Assembly (NCBI GenBank): GCA_964462185.1
Contig: CAYWWV010000003.1
Span: forward strand, 19,636 to 83,635
From: RBG-16-57-9 sp964462185
Lineage (GTDB): Archaea > Thermoproteota > Bathyarchaeia > TCS64
Direction: 5' to 3'
Length of the DNA stretch: 64,000 bases
Shown here: positions 8,613 to 18,057 of the stretch, one piece after another
Layout of the letters: every line of letters begins with the position of its first letter
How positions within the stretch are numbered: position 1 is the stretch's first letter
The notes under the pieces: model-generated
Databases searched by the model: none
Seen by the model: the letters and a program-made list of their open reading frames with translations, nothing else
What the model was told of the DNA's origin: nothing
Program-made: the position numbers and the translations under genes

Positions 8613-8981
8613 CTGGGAGCCGAGGAAACCCAGGAAATCCATCCAAGCAGTAAAATAACCCCTATCGAACTCGGTTCGCACAGGGGAACGCCTCAACTGG
8701 TCAAACTCCCGGTAATACTTGACCAGCGAGGCCCCATCCTTCCCCATGCGGTTGTAGAAATCCCGCTCATCACCCGTACGCACCGATTGCAGTAGGCCCT
8801 CCAAGGCGTTCAAATACCCCTCCCGGAACTCGGCGCCCTGGAAACTCAGCTCCTTTAAGGCCCTCAGGCTCCTCTCAGCCTCGCTGAACCTACGCTCCCG
8901 TAAACAAAGTGCATACTGGTTGAAGGCGGCCCTAGCCTTACCCCTAATAGATATACCCAAGCCTTTTTTACTCGTCTTCAT
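8580..8981 (-). CDS. Small helical protein translationally coupled to the first radA
   Basis: A 133-residue mainly helical protein of unknown family, rich in charged residues. The middle part (AAFNQYALCLRERRFSEAERSLRAL) looks like a TPR/helical-hairpin unit. The ATG at 8981 lies inside the end of radA (14-base overlap), preceded by gagagtg, so it is probably translated from the radA message. This makes it a candidate RadA-associated factor by context only. A GTG three bases earlier (8984) is an alternative start. Confidence 0.55.
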   Translation of the reverse strand: MKTSKKGLGISIRGKARAAFNQYALCLRERRFSEAERSLRALKELSFQGAEFREGYLNALEGLLQSVRTGDERDFYNRMGKDGASLVKYYREFDQLRRSPVRTEFDRGYFTAWMDFLGFLGSQSDPVVDPEGV

Positions 8982-9939
8982 CACTCTCCAATCCCCGCTC
9001 CGTTATCCTGAGGGGCACCTCCCCCTCGGGGAGGCTGGGGCTGGCGGTGAGCTTGGCTATCCTCACATTGTTCCTCCCCTTCCTCAGGAAAATCCTGTTG
9101 TGGCTCATGTGGCCTATGATGTGTCCGCCCGTGGGGGAGAGGGCCTTGCTGAAGAAGGCATCGGGGCTGGCCAGCACCTGGTTGGTTATCACGGCTGCCG
9201 CGTTGAAGGCCCTGGCCAGCCTCATCAGCTTGTGGAGGTGGCGGTTGAGCTGTTGCTGCCTGGTGGCCAACATCTCCCTTCCCAGGTACTCGCTTCTGAA
9301 GTGGCTCATCACGCTGTCGATGATGATGAGGCGGATGTTGTTCTCCTTTATCACCTCGTCGCAGTTCTCCAGCAGTAGCATCTGGTGGCTGCTGGTGTAG
9401 GCCTCGGCGTATACGATGCCCTTCAAAACCTCGCTGGGCTTGATTCCGAAGCGTGGGGCGATCTGCTGGACCCTCTCGGGGCGGAAGGTGGCCTCGGTGT
9501 CTATGTACAGGGCGTTTCCGTTGAGGCCGCCCTGGGCCTCCCCCAGCTGGACGGTCACACAGAGCTGGTGGCACATCTGGCTCTTCCCGCTGCCAAACTC
9601 CCCGTAAAACTCCGTCAAGCTCTGGGTCTCTATGCCGCCCTCCAGGAGACGGTCCAGGCTGGCGCATCCAGTGGTCAGCTTCCTGATATCCTTGCGAAGC
9701 TCCACCAGCTCGTCGCCCCTCACAAAGGTGATGGCCCTGGACCTCCTGGCGGCATCTATGAGGGAGGCGGCCGTCTCCTCCCCTATCCCAGCGGAGACGA
9801 GTTCCACCACGGTGGCCGTGCTCAGGGCCTCGATGGTCTTGAAGCCGATCTCCCTTAGTTTGTTGATGGTGGCGGGCCCAATACCGGGTATCTCCTCCAG
9901 GGAGTTGTAAACGCGCCCCGCCTCCTGGTCCTCAGCCAT
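8968..9939 (-). CDS. radA: RadA/RecA-family recombinase, paralog 1 (altered polymerisation motif)
   Basis: A 323-residue RadA with an N-terminal helix-hairpin-helix domain (IPGIGPATINKLREIG), Walker A GEFGSGKS (residues 113-120), Walker B LIIIDSV, and the L2-side signature NQVLASPDAFF. It catalyses homologous pairing and strand exchange as a nucleoprotein filament. The linker motif that docks into the neighbouring subunit (FxxA) reads FVRG (residues 72-75) instead of ending in Ala; paralog 2 in this window has FVSA. The ATG at 9939 is preferred to a TTG at 9945. A helical-protein gene overlaps its 3' end. This may be the more specialised copy. Confidence 0.9.
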   Translation of the reverse strand: MAEDQEAGRVYNSLEEIPGIGPATINKLREIGFKTIEALSTATVVELVSAGIGEETAASLIDAARRSRAITFVRGDELVELRKDIRKLTTGCASLDRLLEGGIETQSLTEFYGEFGSGKSQMCHQLCVTVQLGEAQGGLNGNALYIDTEATFRPERVQQIAPRFGIKPSEVLKGIVYAEAYTSSHQMLLLENCDEVIKENNIRLIIIDSVMSHFRSEYLGREMLATRQQQLNRHLHKLMRLARAFNAAAVITNQVLASPDAFFSKALSPTGGHIIGHMSHNRIFLRKGRNNVRIAKLTASPSLPEGEVPLRITERGLESDEDE

Positions 9940-10074
9940 GTCCAACCCCTAGCCCAAATGGTTAGTGGATTCCCCTTGGATTAAACCCTATGGTTGCAAC
10001 CCTCCACACCCATGATTTGGGGGCCACTTGACCCAACCCTGAAAACTCCCAGGATGTGTGAAGCTCTCCCCTGT

Positions 10075-10383
10075 TCACTGGACCTCGATGTTCTCCTTGG
10101 GGAACCCCATCTCCACTAGGGTCTCGTAGACGACCTCCCTCTGGTCCCCCATGAGTAGGACCTGCTCATTCTTGTGGGTCCCCCCACAGGCACACTTGTT
10201 TTTGAGCTGAGTAGCCAGGTTTCCCAGGTCCACCCCCTTGGAGTCGATGCCGTCTATCACAGTCCACTTCTTACCCCACTTCCGGGTCTCCAAGCGGATG
10301 CGAATCCTTTGCTCCTCTTTATTCATCTCCTCGCAGACGCAAAGGTCCTTGGGGAGCCCACAAACGGGACAGATTTCCGCCAT
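10075..10383 (-). CDS. sui1: Translation initiation factor aIF1 (SUI1 family)
   Basis: 102-residue SUI1/eIF1 homologue with an N-terminal zinc-binding segment CPVCG ... CVC and the conserved SUI1 core (KWTVIDGID, the KNKCACGGTHK loop, and the C-terminal GFPKENIEV). It acts on the small ribosomal subunit to monitor start-codon selection. An ATG at 10407 exists in frame but lies only a few bases from the TATA element (10411-10420), so it could not be transcribed from that promoter; the ATG at 10383 gives the standard leaderless spacing and is chosen. Confidence 0.92.
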   Translation of the reverse strand: MAEICPVCGLPKDLCVCEEMNKEEQRIRIRLETRKWGKKWTVIDGIDSKGVDLGNLATQLKNKCACGGTHKNEQVLLMGDQREVVYETLVEMGFPKENIEVQ

Positions 10384-10410
10384 TATCAACACTGTATCGA
10401 GGCGCATGAT

Positions 10411-10422
10411 GTAAAAAGTTTT
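10411..10422 (-). promoter_or_regulatory. TATA element of the aIF1 gene
   Basis: Read on the minus strand as aaaacttttta. It is centred about 32 bases upstream of the ATG at 10383 and decides against the upstream in-frame ATG. Confidence 0.55.
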
Positions 10423-10441
10423 GCACCCCCAGTGGTAGGGG

Positions 10442-11047
10442 CTATCGATACCTCTGAAGGAGGCTGAAGGCCTGGAGGGCCTCCCCCGAGTCCAAAATGA
10501 TTATGGTGTTGGTGCTACAGCTTATGAACTCCACGATGTTGATGTTCCTGCTGGCAAGCATCTGGGTCACGAAGGCCACGAATCCAGGGGTGGTCTCCAC
10601 CCTGGGGGGGCTTAGGAGGATGAGGGCCACCAGGTCTTTCTGGTATTGGGTTTGGGCTGGAAGCTCACCCTTGAGACTGGTTTGGTCCACTATGTAGACG
10701 TATTGGTCGGTGAGATGGGCTGTGACTATGTGGGGTATATCCAACCTCTTGGGGGATATGACCACCCCAATCTTGTCTTGAAGCCGAATCTTGGAGTCCC
10801 TGAGGATCGACTTGACGGCCTCCTCCCTCAGGAGCCGCTCCTCCGTGATCTCATTGGCCACCCTTATGACGGCGGCCTTCACCGCCTCCAGGCTCCCCTC
10901 CCCGATCTCGTTTTGGAGCACCCTGGCCAGAGCGCTGTAGTTGACGATCCTGAGGCTCAATGCGTCCATAATGCTGGGGCGGGTTTGGATGATTTCCCTC
11001 ACCCTGCGAGACACGCTGCTTGCACTATTTGGAGTAATTCTAGCCAT
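10442..11047 (-). CDS. ACT-domain protein, probable amino-acid-responsive regulator
   Basis: 201-residue protein with a C-terminal ACT-type domain (about residues 135-200: DLVALILLSPPRVETTPGF..., then NINIVEFISCSTNTIIIL). The N-terminal helical region (VSRRVREIIQTRPSIMDAL ... VNYSALARVL) could be a DNA- or partner-binding module. ACT domains bind amino acids and control enzymes or regulators. The gene is divergent from argG, with 71 bases between start codons, so a role in arginine or amino-acid regulation is an inference from context. An ATG at 11104 is in frame but lies upstream of the TATA-like element, so 11047 is used. Confidence 0.75.
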   Translation of the reverse strand: MARITPNSASSVSRRVREIIQTRPSIMDALSLRIVNYSALARVLQNEIGEGSLEAVKAAVIRVANEITEERLLREEAVKSILRDSKIRLQDKIGVVISPKRLDIPHIVTAHLTDQYVYIVDQTSLKGELPAQTQYQKDLVALILLSPPRVETTPGFVAFVTQMLASRNINIVEFISCSTNTIIILDSGEALQAFSLLQRYR

Positions 11048-11049
11048 GA

Positions 11050-11067
11050 ATGATACAAATGTGTCAT
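11050..11067. promoter_or_regulatory. Inverted repeat between the ACT-domain gene and argG
   Basis: atgatac-aaat-gtgtcat forms a near-perfect 7-base inverted repeat (one mismatch) spanning the start/TSS region of the ACT-domain gene. It abuts the AT-rich TATA region (11066-11077). The position suits an autoregulatory or shared operator; no known binding motif was recognised. Confidence 0.45.
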
Positions 11068-11118
11068 AAAACATAAATTCTGTGGTTGGAATGATGCAGG
11101 TCATCGGGTGTAAACAAG

Positions 11119-12378
11119 ATGGCTAAAGACAAAGTGGTCCTGGCCTACAGCGGGGGGCTGGACACATCCATGATGGTGAAATGGCTTCAAATGGAATACG
11201 ACATGGATGTGGTTACCTGCAACCTGGATTTGGGCCAGGACAAGGAGATTAAAGGCGTGGAGGAGAAGGCCTGGAGCCTGGGGGTGGTGAACCACTACGC
11301 CTTCGACGCCAAGGAGGAGTTCGCCACCGAGTACATCTTCCCAGCCATCAAGGCCAACGCACTATACATGGGAACCTACCCCGTGAGCAGCAGCATCAGC
11401 CGCCCCCTAATAGCCAAGAAGCTGGTGGATGTGGCGGAGCTGGAGGGAGCCAAGGCGGTCGCCCACGGCTGCACGGGTAAGGGAAACGACCAGGTTAGGT
11501 TCGACATAACCATAAAAGCCCTGAACCCCAAGCTGAAGATAATCGCCCCCGTCAGGGAGTGGAAGTTCGACAGGGCTAGCCAGATCAAGTGGGCCAAGGA
11601 GCACGGGGTCCCCGTGCCCGTCACCGCCGACAGCCCCTACAGCATTGATGAGAACCTTTGGGGCAGGAGCATCGAGGGGGGCATACTGGAGCACCCCGAT
11701 GTGCCCGTACCCGACGACGTATGGGACTGGACCACGCCCGTGGAGCTCGCCCCCAACGAGCCAGAGTACGTTAAAATCGGCTTCAAGGAAGGGGTGCCCG
11801 TATCCATAGACGGCGTGGACTACAAGCCCCACGAGTTGATCAAGAAGATCAGGGACATGGCGGGCAAACACGGCGTCGGAAGGATTGAACACATGGAGGA
11901 CCGGGTGGTGGGGCTCAAGACCCGGGAGACCTACGAGATACCCGCGGCGGAAACCATAATCAACGCCCACTTCGACCTGGAGAAGATGGTGTTGACCCGC
12001 CACCAGATGCTCCTCAAGATGGAGATGGACCACAAGTGGGCCACAGCCGTATACCAGGGCCTCTGGGTGGACCCCTACAAGGAGGACCTGGACGCCTACA
12101 TCAACCACACCCAGCAAAACGTGACGGGGACGGTCACCATGAAGCTCTTCAAGGGAACGGCCAAACCGGTGGCACGGGAGAGCCCCTACAGCCTGTACGA
12201 CTACAACCTGGCCAGCTTCGACATCAACACCCACTACGACCAACACGACGCCCTGGGCTTCATCAACCTCTGGGGCCTCCCCAGCACCACAGCGTGGAAC
12301 CTGAAGAGGAAGGTGGCCAAGGAAGGCGTGGAGGAGATGGGTAAGAAGGTGGTCCCCGTCCCCACTGGGAACGCCTAG
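11119..12378 (+). CDS. argG: Argininosuccinate synthase
   Basis: 419-residue ArgG, joining citrulline and aspartate with ATP to give argininosuccinate in arginine synthesis. The N-terminal ATP-pyrophosphatase loop AYSGGLDTS is at residues 9-17. Further family segments include HGCTGKGNDQVRF (ATP/citrulline/aspartate site), SIDENLWGRSIE, and GKHGVGRIEHMEDRVVGLK. Length and motif order are complete. It is divergent from the ACT-domain gene. No argH or other arg gene is in this window. Confidence 0.97.
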   Translation: MAKDKVVLAYSGGLDTSMMVKWLQMEYDMDVVTCNLDLGQDKEIKGVEEKAWSLGVVNHYAFDAKEEFATEYIFPAIKANALYMGTYPVSSSISRPLIAKKLVDVAELEGAKAVAHGCTGKGNDQVRFDITIKALNPKLKIIAPVREWKFDRASQIKWAKEHGVPVPVTADSPYSIDENLWGRSIEGGILEHPDVPVPDDVWDWTTPVELAPNEPEYVKIGFKEGVPVSIDGVDYKPHELIKKIRDMAGKHGVGRIEHMEDRVVGLKTRETYEIPAAETIINAHFDLEKMVLTRHQMLLKMEMDHKWATAVYQGLWVDPYKEDLDAYINHTQQNVTGTVTMKLFKGTAKPVARESPYSLYDYNLASFDINTHYDQHDALGFINLWGLPSTTAWNLKRKVAKEGVEEMGKKVVPVPTGNA

Positions 12379-12441
12379 ACCCCTCCCCACTCTAAGCCTT
12401 TAAAGGCCCAAGCCCCCATAGTGGGGTGAGGTAGCCCCCAT

Positions 12442-12762
12442 TTGTCCAAAGAGGAAGCCTTGATCCAGATTTTAAAGCTCGCCCTACCCCTGCCCCCCCA
12501 CATAATCGTGGGCTACAACCAGTTGGAGAGGGACTTCACCAGCGGGGACCTGGCCAGGGTGTGCGACATCAGCAGGAGCAGCGCCAAGTTCTACATCAAC
12601 AAGATGGTGGGGCTGCGGATGGTGACCAAGGTCCCCCACAAGAGGATGTACCAGAAGTATGCCAACGCCCTCAGGTTCAGCGACTGGTTGAAGGACTTGG
12701 TGAAGCTGGCGCTGGAGCCCCTGGAGAGCGGAGCCCTACCACTCCCAGACCAAGAGGAGTAG
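12442..12762 (+). CDS. Helix-turn-helix DNA-binding protein
   Basis: 106-residue protein with a central winged/helix-turn-helix segment (about residues 35-75: GDLARVCDISRSSAKFYINKMVGLRMVTKVP), typical of small archaeal transcription factors. The start is a TTG at 12442, preceded about 12 bases upstream by ggtgagg. The hjc gene starts 4 bases after its stop, so the two are very likely cotranscribed; a regulator tied to recombination is conceivable but unproven. Confidence 0.7.
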   Translation: MSKEEALIQILKLALPLPPHIIVGYNQLERDFTSGDLARVCDISRSSAKFYINKMVGLRMVTKVPHKRMYQKYANALRFSDWLKDLVKLALEPLESGALPLPDQEE

Positions 12763-12766
12763 TGAG

Positions 12767-13228
12767 ATGAGCCTCAGAGACCTGACCTCCTCCAAGAAGC
12801 AGCCCAGGGAGAGGCAGACGCGACGGCTAAACCCCCGACAGGTAAGGGCCATGAAGAAGAGGGGGTACGACGCCGAGCGAGAGTTGGTCCACATGCTGAG
12901 GGCGGAGGGCTACGACGCCATCCGCGTACCCGTCAGCGCCCCCAGCAGGGAGCCCCTCCCAGACGTCTTCGCCGTCAAAGGGGACACCATCCTATCCTTC
13001 GAGGTCAAGTCCCAGGCCAGGTATGCCTACTACAAGAGAGACCAGGTGAGCAAGCTCTTCGAGTTCCTAGAGGTCCACAAGATATACCCCAGGAGATACG
13101 CCGTGCTAGCAGGCAAGTTCAAATACAAGGGCTGGTGGTTCGAGATCGCCACCAAGGCAGACGACTACATGATCAAGGTGAACCAGGGCTTGACTTGGAG
13201 GGAGCTATTGGACCGCCTCTCCCCCTAA
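12767..13228 (+). CDS. hjc: Holliday junction resolvase Hjc
   Basis: 153-residue archaeal Hjc-type resolvase. After a basic N-terminal extension (about 30 residues) it shows the conserved order RGYDAERELVHML, IRVPVSAPS, PDVFAVKGD and FEVKSQ, giving the E...D...ExK catalytic set of the RecB/PD-(D/E)XK nuclease fold. It cuts four-way junctions left by RadA-type recombination. Preceded by an HTH gene (4-base gap) and followed by the Lon gene 47 bases later. Confidence 0.92.
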   Translation: MSLRDLTSSKKQPRERQTRRLNPRQVRAMKKRGYDAERELVHMLRAEGYDAIRVPVSAPSREPLPDVFAVKGDTILSFEVKSQARYAYYKRDQVSKLFEFLEVHKIYPRRYAVLAGKFKYKGWWFEIATKADDYMIKVNQGLTWRELLDRLSP

Positions 13229-13275
13229 CAACCATGGTTTAAATAAAATCCAGCCATATCTCAGACAGTGGTCTA

Positions 13276-15501
13276 ATGGTTAAGGCGATCTCATACCAGG
13301 AGGCAAGGAAAACATGCCCCCCTGAACTTGTTCCTTATAGCTCCACTGAAGAGTTGGAGCCCCTAACCGACATCATTGGGCAGGAGAGGGCTCTCAAAGC
13401 CCTCACCTTCGGACTGGACATCCAGGAGCACGGCTTCAACATCTTCGTGGCAGGCCTACCCGGAACAGGAAAAAAGACGGCCATCCTCACCTTCCTGGAG
13501 AGAAAGGCCTCGGAGATGCCTGTCCCNNNNNNNNNNNNNNNNNNNNNNNNNNNNNNNNNNNNNNNNNNNNNNNNNNNNNNNNNNNNNNNNNNNNNNNNNN
13601 NNNNNNNNNNNNNNNNNNNNNNNNNNGGCCTACTCATCATCCCCGTCATCGACGGCAAACCCATCTCCGAGCAACAGTTCAACATGCTGCCCCCCAAAAC
13701 CCGGGAGGAGATACAGAGGAGGAGGGAGAAGCTCCAAGAAGAGTTGAGGTCCGCCTTCCGGGAGATCAGAGAGGTGGATAGGGCCGCGGAGGCTGCGGTG
13801 GAGAAGTTCAACCGGGGTGTGGCCGAGTTTGCATTGGAGCCCCTGTTGGAGTATTTGAGGGAGAGGTATGGGGAGTACGAGGGATGCGCCGAGTACCTGG
13901 ACAGCGTCAAGAAGGACATTCTGGAGAACCTGGGGGCCATCCTGGGGGTGAGGCCCCAGCCCACAGACCCCATGGCAGCCATGGTGGCCAGAGCCATGGA
14001 GGACCCCACCTTCAAGTACAAGGTGAACCTGGTGGTGGACAACAGCAGGCTCAAGGGCGCCCCCGTGGTGATGGAGATGAGCCCCACCCACGACAAGCTC
14101 TTCGGCCAGACAGAGAAGGAGGCCAGGTTCGGCGCCCTAATAACCAACTACACCTTGATCCGCGGGGGGAGCGCCCACGAGGCCAACGGCGGGTTCCTGG
14201 TGATACCCATCGAGGAGATCCTGCGGAACCCCGGGAGCTACGAGGCTTTGAAGAGGGCCATCCTGGATAGGAAGCTGGAGATAGAGGAGCTGGCCGCCAG
14301 GCTGGGCCTGCTAAGCACCAGGAGCCTAAGGCCTGAGCCCATCCCCTTCACGGCCAAGGTGATCCTGGTGGGGGACCCCCTCTACTACTACACGCTCTAC
14401 GCCCTGGACCCAGAGTTCAAGAAGATATTCAAGGTCAAAGCCGAGTTCGACAGCGTCATGGATAGGACGCCGGAAAACGTGGGGGAGTACGCCGAGTTCA
14501 TGTGCACCCTTTGCACCAAGGAGGGGTTGAAGCACCTGGACTCCAGCGGGATAGCAGCCATCGTGGAGTATAGCAGCAGGCTTGCAGCAGACCAGGAGAA
14601 ACTCTCAACCCAGTTCGCCGACATAAGCGACATCATCCGCGAGGCAAACTACTACGCCAGCCGGGAGGGCAGCCCCCTCATCACCCGGGAACACGTGCGT
14701 AAGGCCGTGGACGCCAAGGTCTACCGGAGCAACCTGGTGGAGGAGAAGATTAGGGAGATGATAGCCCGGGGCACCATCCTCGTTGAGACCCAAGGGGAGC
14801 GGGTTGGACAGGTGAATGGTTTGGCGGTCATCGACATGGGTGACTATAGCTTTGGGAAGCCCAGCCGGATCACGGCCAGCGTGGGCCTGGGGAAGGAGGG
14901 GATTATCGACATAGAGAAGAAGGCGGAGCTGGGCGGGCCAACCCACACCAAGGGGGTCCACATTCTAACGGGGTTCCTCACCAACAGGTATGCCCGGAAG
15001 ACGCCTCTCAGCCTCTCAGCCCGTCTGGTATTCGAGCAGAGCTACAGCGGGGTGGACGGCGATAGCGCCAGCAGCACCGAGACCTACGCCCTCCTCAGCG
15101 CCCTCAGCGGGGTTCCTATAAAGCAGGGTTTAGCCGTAACGGGCTCGGTGAACCAGCAGGGAGGGGTCCAGGCCATAGGAGGGGTGAACCAGAAGATCGA
15201 GGGCTTCTTCGACCTCTGCAAAATCAAGGGCCTGACGGGGGAGCAAGGCGTCATCATCCCCAAGAGCAACCTGAAAAACCTGATGCTGAGGGAGGACGTG
15301 GTGGAGGCCATCAAGGAGGGGAGGTTCCACGTCTACGCCGTGGAAACCATCGATGAGGGCATCGAGATACTAACGGGGGTGGAGGCCGGGGAACTCGATG
15401 AGAAGGGGGAGTACCCGGAGGGGACCATCAACTACCTGGTGCAGAAAAAGCTGGACGAGATGAACAAGCTCATCAAGGCCAAGGGAAGGGAGGAAGAATA
15501 A
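13276..15501 (+). CDS. Lon-family ATP-dependent protease, AAA_32 type (interrupted by assembly gap)
   Basis: Soluble Lon-like protease resembling the AAA_32 branch (COG1067) better than the membrane-inserted archaeal LonB, since no transmembrane insert is visible. Walker A GLPGTGKK is at about residue 61. The C-terminal Lon protease domain carries the Ser of DGDSASS (codon 15064-15066) and the Lys of VNQKIEG (codon 15193-15195), 43 residues apart, the same spacing as the E. coli Lon Ser-Lys dyad. A 100-N gap (13527-13626) removes the part between Walker A and the helical domain; residue numbers after it are nominal. Confidence 0.88.
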   Translation: MVKAISYQEARKTCPPELVPYSSTEELEPLTDIIGQERALKALTFGLDIQEHGFNIFVAGLPGTGKKTAILTFLERKASEMPVXXXXXXXXXXXXXXXXXXXXXXXXXXXXXXXXXXGLLIIPVIDGKPISEQQFNMLPPKTREEIQRRREKLQEELRSAFREIREVDRAAEAAVEKFNRGVAEFALEPLLEYLRERYGEYEGCAEYLDSVKKDILENLGAILGVRPQPTDPMAAMVARAMEDPTFKYKVNLVVDNSRLKGAPVVMEMSPTHDKLFGQTEKEARFGALITNYTLIRGGSAHEANGGFLVIPIEEILRNPGSYEALKRAILDRKLEIEELAARLGLLSTRSLRPEPIPFTAKVILVGDPLYYYTLYALDPEFKKIFKVKAEFDSVMDRTPENVGEYAEFMCTLCTKEGLKHLDSSGIAAIVEYSSRLAADQEKLSTQFADISDIIREANYYASREGSPLITREHVRKAVDAKVYRSNLVEEKIREMIARGTILVETQGERVGQVNGLAVIDMGDYSFGKPSRITASVGLGKEGIIDIEKKAELGGPTHTKGVHILTGFLTNRYARKTPLSLSARLVFEQSYSGVDGDSASSTETYALLSALSGVPIKQGLAVTGSVNQQGGVQAIGGVNQKIEGFFDLCKIKGLTGEQGVIIPKSNLKNLMLREDVVEAIKEGRFHVYAVETIDEGIEILTGVEAGELDEKGEYPEGTINYLVQKKLDEMNKLIKAKGREEE
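13527..13626. other. Assembly gap (100 N) inside the Lon gene
   Basis: Exactly 100 N, the usual placeholder for a gap of unknown length. From the expected spacing in AAA_32 Lon proteins, substantially more than 33 codons are probably missing. Confidence 0.95.
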
Positions 15502-15542
15502 CCACATTTTAATACCCCACCCCCATCCTATTTGAAACGCCC

Positions 15543-16457
15543 ATGGAGGAGCCATACGATATCATAATCGTTGGCGGGGGACCCGCGGGTCTAACAGCGG
15601 GCCTCTACGCCTCAAGGCATAAGGCCAAGACGCTGGTCTTGGAGGGCGCCAGGGTCGGCGGCAAGGCCTATGAGGCCCACCTCATCGAGAACTACCCTGG
15701 ATTCCCAGAGGGAATCTCGGGGCCTGAACTGGTTGAGAGGATGGAGGAGCAGGCCCTCAAGTTTGGGGCCTCCATCAAGAGGGAAACCGTCATCGGCCTC
15801 TCTGACCTGGGGGAGGTGAAGATGGTGAGCACCCGCTCGGGGAACCTCTACCAGGCCAAGGCCCTCATCATAGCCACAGGCATAACCCGTAGACAGTTGA
15901 ACGTCGAGGGGGAGGCGGAGTTCAAGGGGCGGGGCGTCAGCTACTGCGCCGTTTGTGACGGGCCTTTCTTCCAGGGGAAGAGGGTGGCGGTGGTGGGTGC
16001 CGGGGAGGACGCCGTCCACGATGTGGAGGTTCTCTCGGAGGTGGCTTCCAAGGTGTACGGGTTGCCTGGGAGGGATGAGTATAATGCAGACCCCCGCGAA
16101 GTCCAGCGATTGGAGGAGAACGATAAGGTAGAGCTGGTGAAGGGGGTGAAGCTCTCCAAGATTGGAGGCCGGGACTTCGTCGAGTACGTCGAGTTGGAGG
16201 GCGGAAAGAGGATCGATGTGGAGGGGGTCTTCATCGTGGAGGAGCGGGTGCCTATGGCGGGTATTCTCTCGGACCTGGGCTTGGAGTTCGAGGACGGTGG
16301 CTGCGTGAAGACCAATAAGAACCTGGAGACGGGGATACCCGGGGTTTTCGCGGCTGGAGACTGCGCCTGCCAGGGGTTCCAGGTGGTGATAGCCGCGGGG
16401 ATGGGCGCCAGGGCGGCCCTGAACGCCTTGAAGTATTTGAAGAGTGTGGGGAAATGA
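15543..16457 (+). CDS. trxB: Thioredoxin reductase-like flavoprotein
   Basis: 304-residue thioredoxin-reductase fold: N-terminal FAD motif VGGGPAGLTAGLYAS, redox pair CAVC (about residues 135-138), a second nucleotide-binding fold VVGAGEDAV, and C-terminal FAD contact GVFAAGDCA. It would reduce a small redoxin with electrons from NAD(P)H or another donor. The stretch after the second beta strand reads VYGLPGRDEYNAD; canonical NADPH-dependent enzymes carry HRR here to hold the 2'-phosphate, so cofactor preference may differ. It overlaps the redoxin gene by 4 bases, a strong sign they work together. Confidence 0.9.
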   Translation: MEEPYDIIIVGGGPAGLTAGLYASRHKAKTLVLEGARVGGKAYEAHLIENYPGFPEGISGPELVERMEEQALKFGASIKRETVIGLSDLGEVKMVSTRSGNLYQAKALIIATGITRRQLNVEGEAEFKGRGVSYCAVCDGPFFQGKRVAVVGAGEDAVHDVEVLSEVASKVYGLPGRDEYNADPREVQRLEENDKVELVKGVKLSKIGGRDFVEYVELEGGKRIDVEGVFIVEERVPMAGILSDLGLEFEDGGCVKTNKNLETGIPGVFAAGDCACQGFQVVIAAGMGARAALNALKYLKSVGK

Positions 16458-16705
16458 ACAAGTTGGTAGAGCTCTTCTTCAGCCCTGTCTGCCCCTTTTG
16501 CCCCCAGGCGAGGAAGCTCCTTGAAAGCTACCAGGCCCAGAACCCCTGGTTCCAGTATAAAGAGGTGAACACCTACACCGAGGAGGGCATCAAGAGGGGG
16601 ATGAGCCTGAGGGTTATGGCCGTCCCCTCCATCGCCGTGGATGGCCGGGTGAAGATCGCCGGCTGGCCCTTCACCGTAGAGGACCTGGAGAAGGCCTTGG
16701 AGTAG
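16454..16705 (+). CDS. Small thioredoxin/glutaredoxin-like protein
   Basis: 83-residue thioredoxin-fold protein with active-site CPFC (residues 14-17) and the cis-proline loop VPSIAV. Its length matches archaeal mini-thioredoxins and glutaredoxin-like proteins. The ATG overlaps the trxB stop (ATGA), so the pair is translationally coupled and this is the likely direct substrate of the reductase. Confidence 0.88.
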   Translation: MNKLVELFFSPVCPFCPQARKLLESYQAQNPWFQYKEVNTYTEEGIKRGMSLRVMAVPSIAVDGRVKIAGWPFTVEDLEKALE

Positions 16706-16741
16706 AAAGCCTTTTCCCCCTGCCAGGCGTCAACTCAGGGT

Positions 16742-18001
<1,260 letters not shown>

Positions 18002-18024
18002 GAAGGACCGGGGCCAGGGGGAGG

Positions 18025-18032
18025 AATTAAAT
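18025..18032 (+). promoter_or_regulatory. TATA element of the LarA-like gene
   Basis: aattaaat, about 29 bases upstream of the TTG start at 18058. It supports both an independent promoter and that TTG start. Confidence 0.55.
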
Positions 18033-18057
18033 CCCCGGGGATACCATATCCCCCGAG

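Noticed and set aside
10384..10407. Upstream ATG of the aIF1 gene
   Set aside because: It is within a few bases of the TATA element and would lie upstream of the transcription start; the following ATG also matches the family N-terminus.
11407..12390. 327-codon ORF antisense to argG
   Set aside because: Shadow frame in GC-rich sequence: His/Val/Gly-rich, no recognisable domain, completely inside argG.
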